Shown: positions 22,267-31,869 of the stretch, piece by piece
Numbering within the stretch: position 1 is the first letter of the stretch
Layout: the number at the start of each line of letters is the position of its first letter
Source of the DNA: Cornus controversa
Taxonomy: Eukaryota > Streptophyta > Magnoliopsida > Cornales > Cornaceae
Direction of reading: 5' to 3'
Assembly (NCBI GenBank): GCA_026545225.1
Contig: CM048846.1
Location: 41,117,501 to 41,181,500 of the forward strand
Length of the DNA: 64,000 nucleotides
Position numbers and translations under genes: made by a program
Notes under the pieces: model-generated
The model's database searches: none
Told to the model about the DNA's origin: nothing
What the model saw: only the letters and a program-made list of their open reading frames with translations

Positions 22267-25200
22267 TCAAGTCTATTGCGTTTTCTTCTTAGGTGACAAC
22301 ACAGGGTCATCCTTATTTATGGACATGGTGTTTGGAGGATAACTTGTTAACAAACTAACACAGTAAATTAGCTCTTGAAAGACATATAGTAAGCTGGAGG
22401 TGCTGCAAGTAAGCCATCATCCTTAAGCTCAGCCAAGGAGAGCACACGTAGGCATTGCTGAGAATGCACTGGGTTGATACATGGTGGACACGTGTCTCAG
22501 AGGATATGTGGTGTCTCTCTCCCTAAGACTAGCCAAAAGACAGCCTTTGGCTGTTATCGCATCTCAGGGAATTCTCGACTTCAGCCTCCAAGTCATGTAA
22601 TACCTTGAACCCCAGGCAAAACTGACATTCGCTGGAGACTACAACTTAGCCCCCAAGGACCACAACATAACCTGAAAGTAACCTTCCAGCTCTGGACTGG
22701 GCCGAGGAACTCCATGTGCACTACTCCCGATCCAGGCAATCATTAATTCATCATGGTCATTTGTCCAGAGGCAAGTTTGGAGGGAAAAGAGGTTTGGGGG
22801 CTGCATTGACAGCAACAACCTCGACGAGAGTCATATTCACCAAATATAGCGGTAACTTGATGTCATCCCCTCCTGGTGGAGTTCTTATGCCCAGTCAACA
22901 CATGCATGACCTCTTCAGGGATCAGCATGGCACGCTCCGAGGGGCGGCTATAATGGAGGTAGATCATGCTGATCCATGTGTAGTACTCCCGATCCAGGCA
23001 AGCATTAATTTGTAATGTTCATGTGTCCAGAGGCAAGTTTGGAGGGAAAAGAGGTTTTGGGGCTGCATTGACAGCAACAACCTCAACAAGAGTCATATTC
23101 ACCAAATATAGCAGTAACTTGATGTCATCCCCTCCTAGGCCGAGTTCTTATGCCCAGTCACCACATGCATGACCTCTTCAGGGATCAGCATGGCACGCTC
23201 CGAGGGGCGACTACAATGGAGGTAGATCATGCGTCTCAAATCCGTTGGACTGCATGTCTAGCAGAGATCTGAGGTCATCTGCTGGAGATCATTGAAGTGG
23301 CTTAGAGGGCGGCATGCAGTATGGCTATATTAATATGAGTGCCATGTAGAAGCATGGGGGTCCAATACCTATATGGGTTATTCTCATTATAAAGTTAAAT
23401 CTGTAGTCCAATACTTACATGAGCTTATGCACATTTTTAAATTCCAATCTAGTCCATCCTGTGTTTTCCTGTTATAACTCTGTTTCCTGCCCGTGTCTTG
23501 TGTTCTAGTTCTATATCTAACTATCAAATGTTTTGTGCCCTCACTACCATCTTTTTGATTCTTCTGTGTCAGTCTTACAAAATGGATTGCTGCCTTACAA
23601 ACACTGATGCTCATATAACTGGTGGATCTGAAGATGGCTTTATTTTCTTCTGGGATCTGGTAGATGCATCTGTAGTCTCCAGCTTCCGTGCTCATACCTC
23701 GGTGGTAAGTTCTCTTTTACTGATGCAATATTTCTTAAGATGGTGATAAATGGTCAAGTTTCATGCCCACATATAAATTTCAGTTACAGTGTACTTTAAA
23801 CTGTTTTCTATGAAGAGAGAAGCAAGCTTTTTGAGATGATTTCAAAATCAAAGACCCATCTTTCCCTCATAGAATGAAAGTTGGATATTTCCTGTGTTAA
23901 ATTTCTCTGTAGCTATGTTATGTCCTGAATTCTACATGACTTTTTCATCGTGCCTTCATATCCTAAATTCCAATTTTTATCACTTATAATTTGAAAATTC
24001 AAATAACGTTTGAGAATATTTAAATTTTGTGTAAAGTTTCAGTTTGTTGATAGGAAAATTATTTCAATTTGTTTGGCACTTGCAACTTATCTTGAAAATA
24101 TTTGAAATGTTGCATAACCAGTAAATTCCTGCAGATCTCAATATGCCAATTTGTTTGGTGATCATGGTATGGGTCTTGTGGATTTTGTTTGACTTCTAAA
24201 GTTGATGTTGTCACAGTTTAATCTGTTGACTCCGAAATTCAGCATTGGAACATAATGCATGATAAAGGAATTTGAAGCTACTAAGGTAGTTGTGCATTCA
24301 AGTAAAGTAAAATTGCACTTTGGTTTTCCTAGTGAACGGACCATAATGTTCAGGAAGATTGTCTCTTCTCTTTACTCTTTTAGTACACACACACACACAC
24401 ACACAGATATATGTATATATTTTAATTTGTAGTCTGTAGAAGCACTTGATCATTTAAACAGGAATATTTGTACTCTCTTTTACCAGTCATATTTTCCTTT
24501 TTTCCAGAATTCAGAACCAACCTAATTTTTTTTATGAATTTCACTATTAAACACTCAAGAAAGATCGACATTTTAGTTGAAACCGTCTTGATCATCTAGG
24601 AAAGAGAAATAATAGGTATTACAACTCTATTATCTAAACTCTTGTGGAATCTATGTCCACTTTGATGCTCCTCAGTTATGAATTAGGTTGGTAAATTTTG
24701 GTTTAGTTTACATCCATATATATGAAATTATGCTCAAATTTCAATTTTTTATAATGATTAAAATAATCTATTTGTTTTACTTTCCAAATGATCTTAAACA
24801 ATATCATCTTGTGTGTTTAAAATTGAAGAAGTGTTCTTGAATGGTCTACAAGCAATTATGAAATTTTCCCCAATTTCCCTTTGCATTTTTTCCTTCTGTA
24901 ACTCTGGAAGTAATCTGTGTTCTGCTCATACTTCATAGTTCATATGTTACAGAAAATAGTATTCCAATTATCATGTCAAGACATCTGAACTAGTAACATT
25001 CATTTGCTGCAATTGGTTGGAAACTGAAAAATATTAGGGAAAATTACACTAAACTCCCTGTAGTTAGGCTAAATCACATGGGCCTTCCCTTTAGTTTCAG
25101 AAATAACACTGCCCTCCCCTGTGAGAAACGACCGCTAATGTCCGCAAACTTATTATATTGATCTTTCTGAAAAAATTAATGTTAAACTCAAGATCATAGT

Positions 25201-26399
25201 TGACTAAACCGATATATGTGTTTGTGCGCGCGCGCGCGTATGTATATGGGATAGAGGACTGATATCTGGATGGGCTGGCACCCGGAAGTGGGTACCAGTG
25301 GCAGGGGGGAGAGTGAGTCTTTTAAATTTATTCGAATATTATTCACAACTTGGGGTTAATCCCGTTTTAAACACAGAAAGATACTTTATTAAACTCTAAA
25401 CACAAATATTTTCTTGCTGTGCTTTCTTGATATTAAATTCTCTTCGGTTTATCTCCTATCCTGATTGGAAGAGAATTGCTCCATCTTTGACAAGGAAACC
25501 ACAAAGATGCTGACTTGTTCATCGTTCTAAAAAGCAAAAAATTTTAAATTAAAAAGAATTTAAGACCCATTTACATCCCCACTTCTTTTCACTAGATGGA
25601 CTGGAAGAACACTGATATTTATAGTGCATGCATGCATATATATGTGTGTGCATATATATATATATAGAGATTGAGAAAGAGAGAGAGATGGAGGGACAAT
25701 AGTGATGGTGGGTAGTGGATTTGTTGGAGGATATGGTGGAAGTGATGGGTTTATGGGTCTACACTAATGATGAATTAAGAGAGAGAGATGTGAATGTCCA
25801 GGGGCTATTTGTGAGAGAGGGTGTGTGCGCTTTAGGAGAAAATTAGGATTCATGAGTGAGAGTGTGTGTGAGAGAGAGAGGCATGGGTTTTAGAGAGACA
25901 AGAGTTATAGAAAGAGAGTGCCTTGTAAGAGTAAATTAGTAGTGCGAGGGAAATGTGTCTTCATAGATATTGCAAGGGCAACATGGGTTTTTTTTTTTGT
26001 TGCAAAAAGTCAGTTTGATGACATCATATTTGACCAACTTTGATTGTTGCTGAGACTGATGACAGGGAATACTGTGTTCGAAATATATTAACTAGGAGTG
26101 TAGTCAATATTATTCAAACTAGAGGGGAGCACAGTGTATTTTTACCCAACTAAAGGGGAGTTCAGTTTAATTTTCTCAAAATATTATTATTGTTGATGTG
26201 TCTGTTAATTGAGGGAGTGACATGATCCTTTGTCACGTTTCTTTTCCTTTGTTATTTTTCGAACAATATTATTATTGTTGATTTGTTTGTTACATATTTG
26301 TTTTTCCCTTGCCAGGTAACTAGTGTGAGTTATCACCCGAAGGACAGCTGCATGATAACTGCCTCTGTAGATGGCACCATTCGGGTTTGGAAAACTTGA
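14356..26399 (+). CDS. WDR83: WDR83/MORG1 homologue, WD40 protein (8 coding exons, 299 aa)
   Basis: Exons are 14356-14564, 17671-17773, 21327-21434, 21524-21633, 21774-21881, 21962-22007, 23573-23704 and 26316-26399. They sum to 900 nt with phases consistent at every GT-AG junction, giving 299 aa, the usual length for plant WDR83. Seven WD40 blades are visible, ending in IRLWN, IFYWD, LRAWD, VRTFD, LRLLD, FFWD and IRVWK. In animals, WDR83 (MORG1) is a scaffold in ERK signalling and associates with the spliceosome; the plant orthologue is little studied. Most of the 12 kb is intronic transposon sequence: introns 1, 2, 6 and 7 are large, while introns 3, 4 and 5 are 80-140 bp. All junctions and the stop look functional. 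Orthology is judged by recognition, not alignment. Confidence 0.93.
15660..16500 (+). mobile_element. 5'-truncated L1-type LINE remnant in WDR83 intron 1
   Basis: Conceptual translation, with stops and frameshifts, shows the C-terminal zf-RVT part of plant L1 elements: DDCYRLDSGRMTWDVQFW, then CKEANETINHLLLHCPVARG, then PLCLWWGLW with RNSRSFEGEEA. It ends in the usual plant L1 3' tail and an A-rich run at 16492-16500. It has the same orientation as the host gene. It is inactive. Confidence 0.85.
17671..17773 (+). CDS. WDR83: WDR83 exon 2
   Basis: Acceptor TATTGTAG|GGATAAC and donor GCGAG|GTTTGT. Encodes DNSKLCSCGGDRQIFYWD and the loop into blade 3; ends in phase 0. Confidence 0.93.
17845..18205 (+). 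mobile_element. RTE-type LINE 3' remnant in WDR83 intron 2
   Basis: Degraded reading contains TNQNVGE, RVAPIIDKIGENK, DAPIRKYET and DRNEW/RIHLADP-like pieces, which are characteristic of the C-terminus of plant RTE LINEs. It ends in the ATGATGATGACGGTGATA-type 3' repeat at about 18196. No complete ORF remains. Confidence 0.8.
18429..19436. mobile_element. Terminal-inverted-repeat element, possibly PIF/Harbinger-like (1.0 kb)
   Basis: The left end GGAGGGTGTAGTCAATTGGG and the right end are inverted repeats of roughly 40 bp (right-end complement GGAGGGTGTATTCAATTAGG). Flanks are tta (left) and ttg (right), compatible with a 3-bp target duplication of Harbinger type. There is no transposase. 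Superfamily assignment is tentative. Confidence 0.55.
20021..20866. mobile_element. Long-TIR element (MULE-like) nested in the hAT-like element
   Basis: Ends CAGTAGTGTTCAATT and its complement bound inverted repeats of roughly 140 bp. Both arms include GAGCAGGGAG(C/T)AG and TTAGGAAATTTACTATT segments. There is no ORF. I could not find a clean 9-bp duplication because the left flank is (TA)n and the right flank is (TG)n. Confidence 0.65.
21075..21100 (+). repeat. 26-nt uninterrupted G tract
   Basis: A run of 26 G follows AAGGA inside the hAT-like element. It could fold as a G-quadruplex in intron RNA. The length is also likely to be unstable or misread. Confidence 0.8.
21327..21434 (+). CDS. 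WDR83: WDR83 exon 3
   Basis: Acceptor CTTTTCAG|GTGAATG and donor ATTCAG|GTTGTC; 36 codons in phase 0. Encodes blade 3 (VNAVKFNEY...SLRAWD). Confidence 0.93.
21524..21633 (+). CDS. WDR83: WDR83 exon 4
   Basis: Acceptor TGTGCAG|ATCATAG and donor GGTAG|GTATGT; encodes blade 4 (SVMSVCLSK...VRTFDIR), ending in phase 2. A (TA)n microsatellite of about 30 bp sits in the following 140-bp intron. Confidence 0.93.
21774..21881 (+). CDS. WDR83: WDR83 exon 5
   Basis: Acceptor TTAATTAG|AGAAATA and donor GACAG|GTAATC; encodes blade 5 (QPVNCISLS...LRLLD). Confidence 0.93.
21962..22007 (+). CDS. WDR83: WDR83 exon 6 (46 nt)
   Basis: A short exon between acceptor TTGACAG|GACTAG and donor TGCAAG|GTTAGC. Encodes TSGELLQEYKGHACK and restores phase 0. 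Confidence 0.9.
22008..23572. repeat. WDR83 intron 6 with a 262-bp tandem duplication
   Basis: Two direct copies of about 262 bp lie at about 22716-22969 and 22978-23232, with few differences. A short open frame in the first copy (from 22716) is interrupted in the second, so coding is unlikely. The rest of the intron has a (GA)n tract at 22238-22263 and GC-richer sequence that looks like an unidentified LTR-type insertion. Confidence 0.7.
23573..23704 (+). CDS. WDR83: WDR83 exon 7
   Basis: Acceptor TGTGTCAG|TCTTAC and donor TCGGTG|GTAAGT; 44 codons, encodes blade 6 (SYKMDCCLTN...FFWDLVD) and the link to blade 7. Confidence 0.93.
25037..26177. mobile_element. Mutator-like non-autonomous element in WDR83 intron 7 (1141 bp)
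   Basis: Inverted ends GGGAAAATTACACTAAACTC and (complement of right end) GAGAAAATTAAACTGAACTC are flanked by a perfect 9-bp duplication aaaatatta at 25028-25036 and 26178-26186. The 9-bp duplication and the end sequence fit MULE-type elements. It contains (CG)n, (GA)n and (TA)n microsatellites and no transposase. Confidence 0.85.
26316..26399 (+). CDS. WDR83: WDR83 exon 8 (terminal)
   Basis: Acceptor TTGCCAG|GTAACT; encodes the last blade VTSVSYHPKD...IRVWKT and the stop TGA at 26397-26399. Confidence 0.93.
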   Translation, partial: VTSVSYHPKDSCMITASVDGTIRVWKT

Positions 26400-26950
26400 C
26401 AACAGAAACCGTAAGCTTGTAAAACTGCATTTCTTTTTCTCTTTCCTTCTGTATTCAATGCCCATCTGATTCCTGTAGAATTTTTTTTATAAAAACACTG
26501 CTGAATTTTATAAGGTCCCAATTTAAGGCCCATTTGAAGCTACACCCAATGTTTGGATATCACATTATCCCACAAGAAAATTATCGGTTGCCTTTATAGA
26601 TGGTCTAAGCATCTGTCCTCTTGGGGCTGTTTGGAATCAACTTTTGACATAGTATAGATGAAAACATGAAAAATTTGCATTTGTCTAGGTGTTGGTTGAA
26701 CTATTTCTGCAAGAGATTTTTGGAAGCAGATCACTTTTTGTAAATAATTTATGAGTTTTGTATGGTAGCTTCCTGCATTTTTTTTAACAGAGAGGAGCCT
26801 TGAAACCATAGTGCCTCCTAGTATACTCAAATCCCTGAACTATGCAAATCCAAAGAGCCTCCTTTGATAGAACGAAGTCCCAAGCAAGAACACATTTAGC
26901 TGCGAGATCAATGCTTTTAAGGCTTCTTATAACCCCCACCCCCCTCCCTG
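26400..26950 (+). other. WDR83 3' UTR and downstream spacer
   Basis: AT-rich sequence without an ORF. The polyadenylation site cannot be placed confidently. Nothing else recognisable. Confidence 0.4.
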
Positions 26951-27740
26951 GAAAGTCCTTTTAATGTGTGGAAAGTAAGTAAAAATGAGACTAAATATTG
27001 TGAATATAAATTTTTATTATGGTTTTTTTCAAAAACATCCTTCAAATATACCTAAGAGTTCCTAAAATACTTGTAAAGAAAAATCATAAAAAAACATTTG
27101 TTTTAAGTGTTTGGAAATGTACTTTAAAAGTGTAGAAAAGTACTTTAAATGTGTGAAAAGTCATTTAAATGTTTCGAAAATGAATAAAAATGAGAGTAAA
27201 AATGTGAATATAATATTTTACTATTTTTTTTTTTTGCAAAAACGTCCTTCAAATATGCTTAAGAGTTCCTAAATAAATTGGAATTAAAAAACATAAAAAA
27301 ATTATTTGTTTTAAGTGTGTGTAAAAGTATTTTAAATGTGTGAAAAGTACTTTAGATGTGTGTAAAAGTATTTTAAATGTGTGAAAAGTACTTTAGATGT
27401 GTGTAAAGTACTTTAAAAGTGTGGAAGGTGAGAAAAAACGAGCTTAAAAAATGTAAATATTAATTTTTATGATTTTTTTTTGTGACAATACATCCTTCAA
27501 ATAAGGCTAAAAGTTGTTAAAAAAATTGGAAAGAAAAAACATAAAAAAATATTCGTTTTAAGTGTGGAAAATACTTTAAAAGTGTGAAAACTAAGAATAA
27601 ATAAGTCGAAAAAATTTGAATATAATTTTTTTTTGCAGGTACATCTTTCAAATGTGGCTAAAAGTTGCTAAAAAAATAATAAAGAAAAAATATAAAAAAA
27701 TATTTATTTTAAGTGTGTGAAAAAGTACTTGATTACTGTT
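26950..27740. repeat. AT-rich degenerate tandem repeat, about four units of 115-260 bp
   Basis: Units begin with a GTGAATATAA-type stretch followed by a T-run and CATCCTTCAAATA at about 27000, 27191, 27450 and 27617. Within units a shorter motif AAGTGTGTGAAAAGTACTTT is itself iterated. No coding capacity. Confidence 0.75.
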
Positions 27741-27757
27741 TGGCTAGTTTATAAGTC

Positions 27758-28530
27758 TAAGGGCCTTACAATCAATTGATATTACTATGCTCTATACTAG
27801 TGATAGAGCATTTTGTACACGGCTACAAAAATGTTTTTTTTTTTAAATCTACGATAATTATGGATATTGGATTAAGAGGAATTTGCTTAACTAACAATAT
27901 TTTTTCATGTTAATTGAAATGAACCAAATGATAGAGAAAGTGAAAACCGAACCAGACACAAAATTCGTGGGCCTCACCATGTGTCTGGTTTAGGTGAGGC
28001 CCACGAATTTTGTGTCACCCTAAGGGCCTTACAATCAATGGCTATGCTCTATACTAGTGTTAGAGCATTTTGTACAAGGCTACAAAAATTTATTTATTTT
28101 TTTAAATCTACAATATTTATGGCATATTGGATTAAGAGGAATTTGCTTAACTAACAATATTTTTTCATGTTAATTGAAATGAACCAAATGATAAAGAAAG
28201 TGAAAATCAAACCAGACACAAAATTCGTGGGCCTCACCATGCATCTGGTTTAGGTGAGGCCCACAAATTTTGTGTCGGCCTAAGGGCCTTACAATCAATG
28301 GCTATGCTCTATACTAGTGCTAGAGCATTTTGTACAAGGCTACAAAAATTTATTTATTTTTTTAAATCTATGATATTTATGGCATATTGGATTAAGAGAA
28401 ATTTGGTTAACTAACAATATTTTTTCATGTTAATTGAAATGAATCAAATGATAGAGAAAGTGAAAATTGAACCAAACACAAAATTCGTGGGTCTTACAAG
28501 GTGAGGCCCATGAATTTTGTGTCTAGTTCA
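27758..28530. repeat. Three tandem units of about 262 bp, each with a terminal hairpin
   Basis: Units start TAAGGGCCTTACAATCAAT at 27758, 28021 and 28281 (spacing 263 and 260 bp). Each ends in an inverted repeat. In unit 1 the arms are 24 bp and perfect (27955-27978 with 27993-28016, core AATTCGTGGGCCTCACC). In unit 2 the arms carry a mismatch. In unit 3 the hairpin is shortened. The arms may be the ends of an old MITE amplified in tandem. Confidence 0.8.
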
Positions 28531-29357
28531 GTTTTCGGGCACACAATCATTTTCCATCGTACTATGCATATTTCCATGCATGCAAAAATGACTTTTAATT
28601 TTTCATATATTTGTAACTGGCTAGGAGTTGGTAACTTATTCTACTTTATTTGTAATTTCCCCAACACAAATATCTTAGCAACACCATCAATTATTTTTCC
28701 TTCAAAATTGACATAGTTAAACCGGCCATTATGGACTCACAAATGATGAAAAACTTAAAATCAATTGAACTCCACAATTCGATAAGTCATTTAAGTTTTA
28801 AATGAAAAAAATTATTCGATAGTTCTGAATTATGTGGTCCAGTTCAATAAAAAATTTTAATTTTTTTTTTTTTAAAATAAAGCGTGAAAACATAAGAACT
28901 TAATAAGATACTAAAAAAAACTGAACATAAGCTTTGATATATAGTCCAAGACCATTAAAGAATTTTTGCTATGATGTAGGCCTTCTTGGTGGCTCTCATC
29001 ACATTTGGAAATTGGGATCTTGATTGACGAAAAAATGTCCATGATGGACCACCAGATCAGACCAAGTCACCGTATGGTACACATGTGCCAACCATATGAA
29101 GTTCAAAATATCACTGTCTAAAGGGTATGAGAGGTGTACAAACACCAATAACAACCAAGACGCGTTTCAAGTCATTGGATTAGAAACCAAGTCACAAAAA
29201 AAAAAAAAAAGTCAATGACGTTATTGATGAATTTTCCAAAGAAATAAAGTCTTCTAAGCTTTATATTAAAGTATATTCAATACTATGTCCGTCCCAATAA
29301 GACTCATATTTTCTCTTTTATCTGTTCCAAAATACTCATCTCATTTAAAACCTAAAG

Positions 29358-29399
<42 letters not shown>

Positions 29400-29696
29400 T
29401 TTGAGAGTAATTTTCTTAGATTATGGCTTAAGACTCAACAAATGTGAAACATAACTTAAATAATGCACATGATTTGTGAGCATTTAAATTTTATTACCAT
29501 GTGAGAGTCCAAAATATATATATGTAAATATATATATTTGAAAAGACAACTTAGTAATCTCAAAATAGAACAATACATGAACCACATCTCGGTTTAATTT
29601 TTTTTAATATTATAATATAGAAAATCAACTACAGTATTAAATTTGACGAAAAAATATAACGGGGAGATATTGAATCATTGAATACTGTGTGGGTGT
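28531..29696. other. Intergenic, no gene seen
   Basis: AT-rich spacer containing a (TA)n microsatellite at about 29360-29390 and A-rich runs. No ORF with protein character. Confidence 0.5.
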
Positions 29697-29915
29697 GTGT
29701 GTATATATATATATATAACTTATATACATCTTCTTTCTATCTTCCTTGCACCAACACTGCAGCTTCTCTCTCAAAGCTCATACAACACGTACCCTCAGAG
29801 AAGAAGCTTTACGCCAGAACTCACAAAGCAAAAATTGTCCAAAGCCCCAAAGAGGAGACAGAGAGAGAGAGAGATTTCAAACTCCTCCCAATCTTCTTAT
29901 TTCTTCTTCATTCCA
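29697..29915 (+). promoter_or_regulatory. TATA region and 5' UTR of the small gene at 29916
   Basis: A (TA)n stretch at about 29701-29727 could supply the TATA box. A leader with a (GA)n run (29860-29872) precedes the first good ATG at 29916. Frames reading through this leader are not expected to be coding. Confidence 0.45.
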
Positions 29916-30233
29916 ATGGAGAAATCATTTGCATCTGTACTTAAAACCCAAAACCAAAAGGACTTACCAGACTCGGACATGGCTGTGGCGGCTCAGCAAC
30001 TCATGCAGCTAAGCGGAGAGGACGATGAAAACGACAGCAACAAGAGCAAGAACAAGAACATGGACACAGAGAATGATCTGAACCAAGGTGAAGTCTCGTC
30101 ATCGAAGATCAAAAAGGAAGATGAAAGTTTCAGACCGAAGAAACGGAGGTATCGATCCATTGATCATATATACATGGTGACAAAGCCATTGATCAATATT
30201 AATGTTATACATAGCAAGAAGATAAGATATTGA
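29916..30233 (+). CDS. Small basic plant protein of unknown function (105 aa)
   Basis: The ATG in CCAATGGAG opens 105 codons. The N-terminal half has MAVAAQQLMQLSGED, an amphipathic stretch. The middle is acidic, Asn/Lys/Ser-rich and probably disordered. Near residues 73-91 lies RPKKRRYRSIDHIYMVTKP, with a basic cluster that could be a nuclear localisation signal. I recall small plant proteins with a similar 'QLxxLS ... KKRRYRS..IY..TKP' pattern but cannot name the family. The last 12 residues (after KPL) are low-complexity, so a splice site near 30180 and a second exon remain possible. No neighbour suggests a pathway. Confidence 0.6.
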   Translation: MEKSFASVLKTQNQKDLPDSDMAVAAQQLMQLSGEDDENDSNKSKNKNMDTENDLNQGEVSSSKIKKEDESFRPKKRRYRSIDHIYMVTKPLININVIHSKKIRY

Positions 30234-31869
30234 AAATTCGTAACTGGGTTTTAAGAGGAGAATCTACTAAGTTGTGTAAAGATTGATTTCAATAACTTTC
30301 TTTTGTAAGTGAAATTGATTACTTAGCAAGAAAGGAAGAAAAAAAAATTGAGAAACTTCACTTTTATTTGCTTTTTTGGTGATGTTTCATACTTGAAATG
30401 CAAAATTTCTAGGGGAATAATATCTTGCTAACTGTGATAATATTCATGATGTTTTCATAATATTGCCCCCTCCAGAATTTAAACACCTAACCTTTTATTT
30501 AAAAAGGAAAGATTATACTATTTGAACTAATGAGCATTCGTCAAACTATTGCTTCTATTATATACGGAGAAGAACGTGGGTTCTTCAATTGTATATTGGC
30601 ACTTGGAACTAGAAATGTAAAATATCATAATCACAAAGGACTAATAGTCCAAATTACTACTCAGGTATTTTGCTTTAGCCAATTCATAAACACTGTCTTT
30701 GTTAATTTTTTAGCCAACAGAAATTGAATTTCCATAATCACTTACTAGGGTTTGACCCATTTAAAAGATTAAATTCTTGCTTCACTTGAAGAGAGAGAGA
30801 GGGAGAGGGAGATTTGCCCAGTTAGAAATTAAACTTGGTTATATGCTTTTAGTACTCATTTGAAGGTTATGAGTTTTTTCATATACTGTGTTAATTTTGT
30901 TTTAGTGGAATAATTGTCTGAATGAGAGTTAAGCTACTAAAGGCCCTGCTAGTGGTAGTAATGGGAGTAGTTGGAGGACATTCATATCTAATTAGTTAAA
31001 TAAATGTTTTGAAGTCTATATAAACTCATGTACTCTAACCACTTTACTCAAGTGAACAAGATTTTTCAAATGTTCCTCCCTCTCCGGTACTTCTCTTCCA
31101 AAATATTAATTTGTTTGTGTTGGGTTCGCGAGTGGTTTGATTAGTGAAAGTGCACGTATGCCAAGAATTACAGAAATTTCAATGGATAAAGAACCATACA
31201 ATATTCCAAAATGAAAAAGGCTATCAAATGACTATAAGAGGGTCTAGAATGACTACCCTCAAGGATTCTTTTTTGCCTTCAAAAGAACTTCGGAGTATCT
31301 ATGGTTAGGAAAGAACTAAAATTGGAAGTGCAAGACTTGAATTGTAAAGTACTGGAAAATAAACACAAATTAATTGTAGAAATTAAAATGCATTGACAGG
31401 AATGTAAAGTATTGAATTGAAAGATAACTGAAAGAGATTTTGCATTAATAGAGAGATAATTGAAATGCAAGTTTGTACGGTTGTGAAAATAGTTAACAAA
31501 TAATCCTAAGGCATCTATTTATAGAATTTCAGCTTGGTGGTTTTTAGCAGTTGCATCATCTACAGCTCCCTTAATGTAGTACTGCCAAGTGTCCCACTTT
31601 TGCAGTTACTTCTTCACCCACTTCTTTTATATCGAGTAGTGCTGTTGTATCATGCCTCCATATTCTTGTTTAGCGCCAATTCTATGCTTCATATCCCTAT
31701 TTTCATGCAATTTGTTCAGCATAAGAATACCTCCACATTCTCCACTTCCCTTCTTTACTTCTGAAATTTCAACTACTGTCTATGTATTTAGACAAAATTC
31801 AGTCCAGGTTCATTTAATCATAAGCCTCTCTCCTTTATTTTAGGAAGAAATAACATATTCAGGTTAAGT
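30234..31869. other. Intergenic, no gene seen
   Basis: AT-rich spacer with a GA-rich run at 30789-30810. Open frames are short and of random composition. Confidence 0.4.

Noticed and set aside
22716-23015. 99-codon open frame in WDR83 intron 6
   Set aside because: It is broken in the tandem second copy and has no recognisable domain.
29697-29915. Longer start for the small gene, reading through 29697
   Set aside because: The extra codons translate a (TA)n and (GA)n leader. The ATG at 29916 has better context and a protein-like start.
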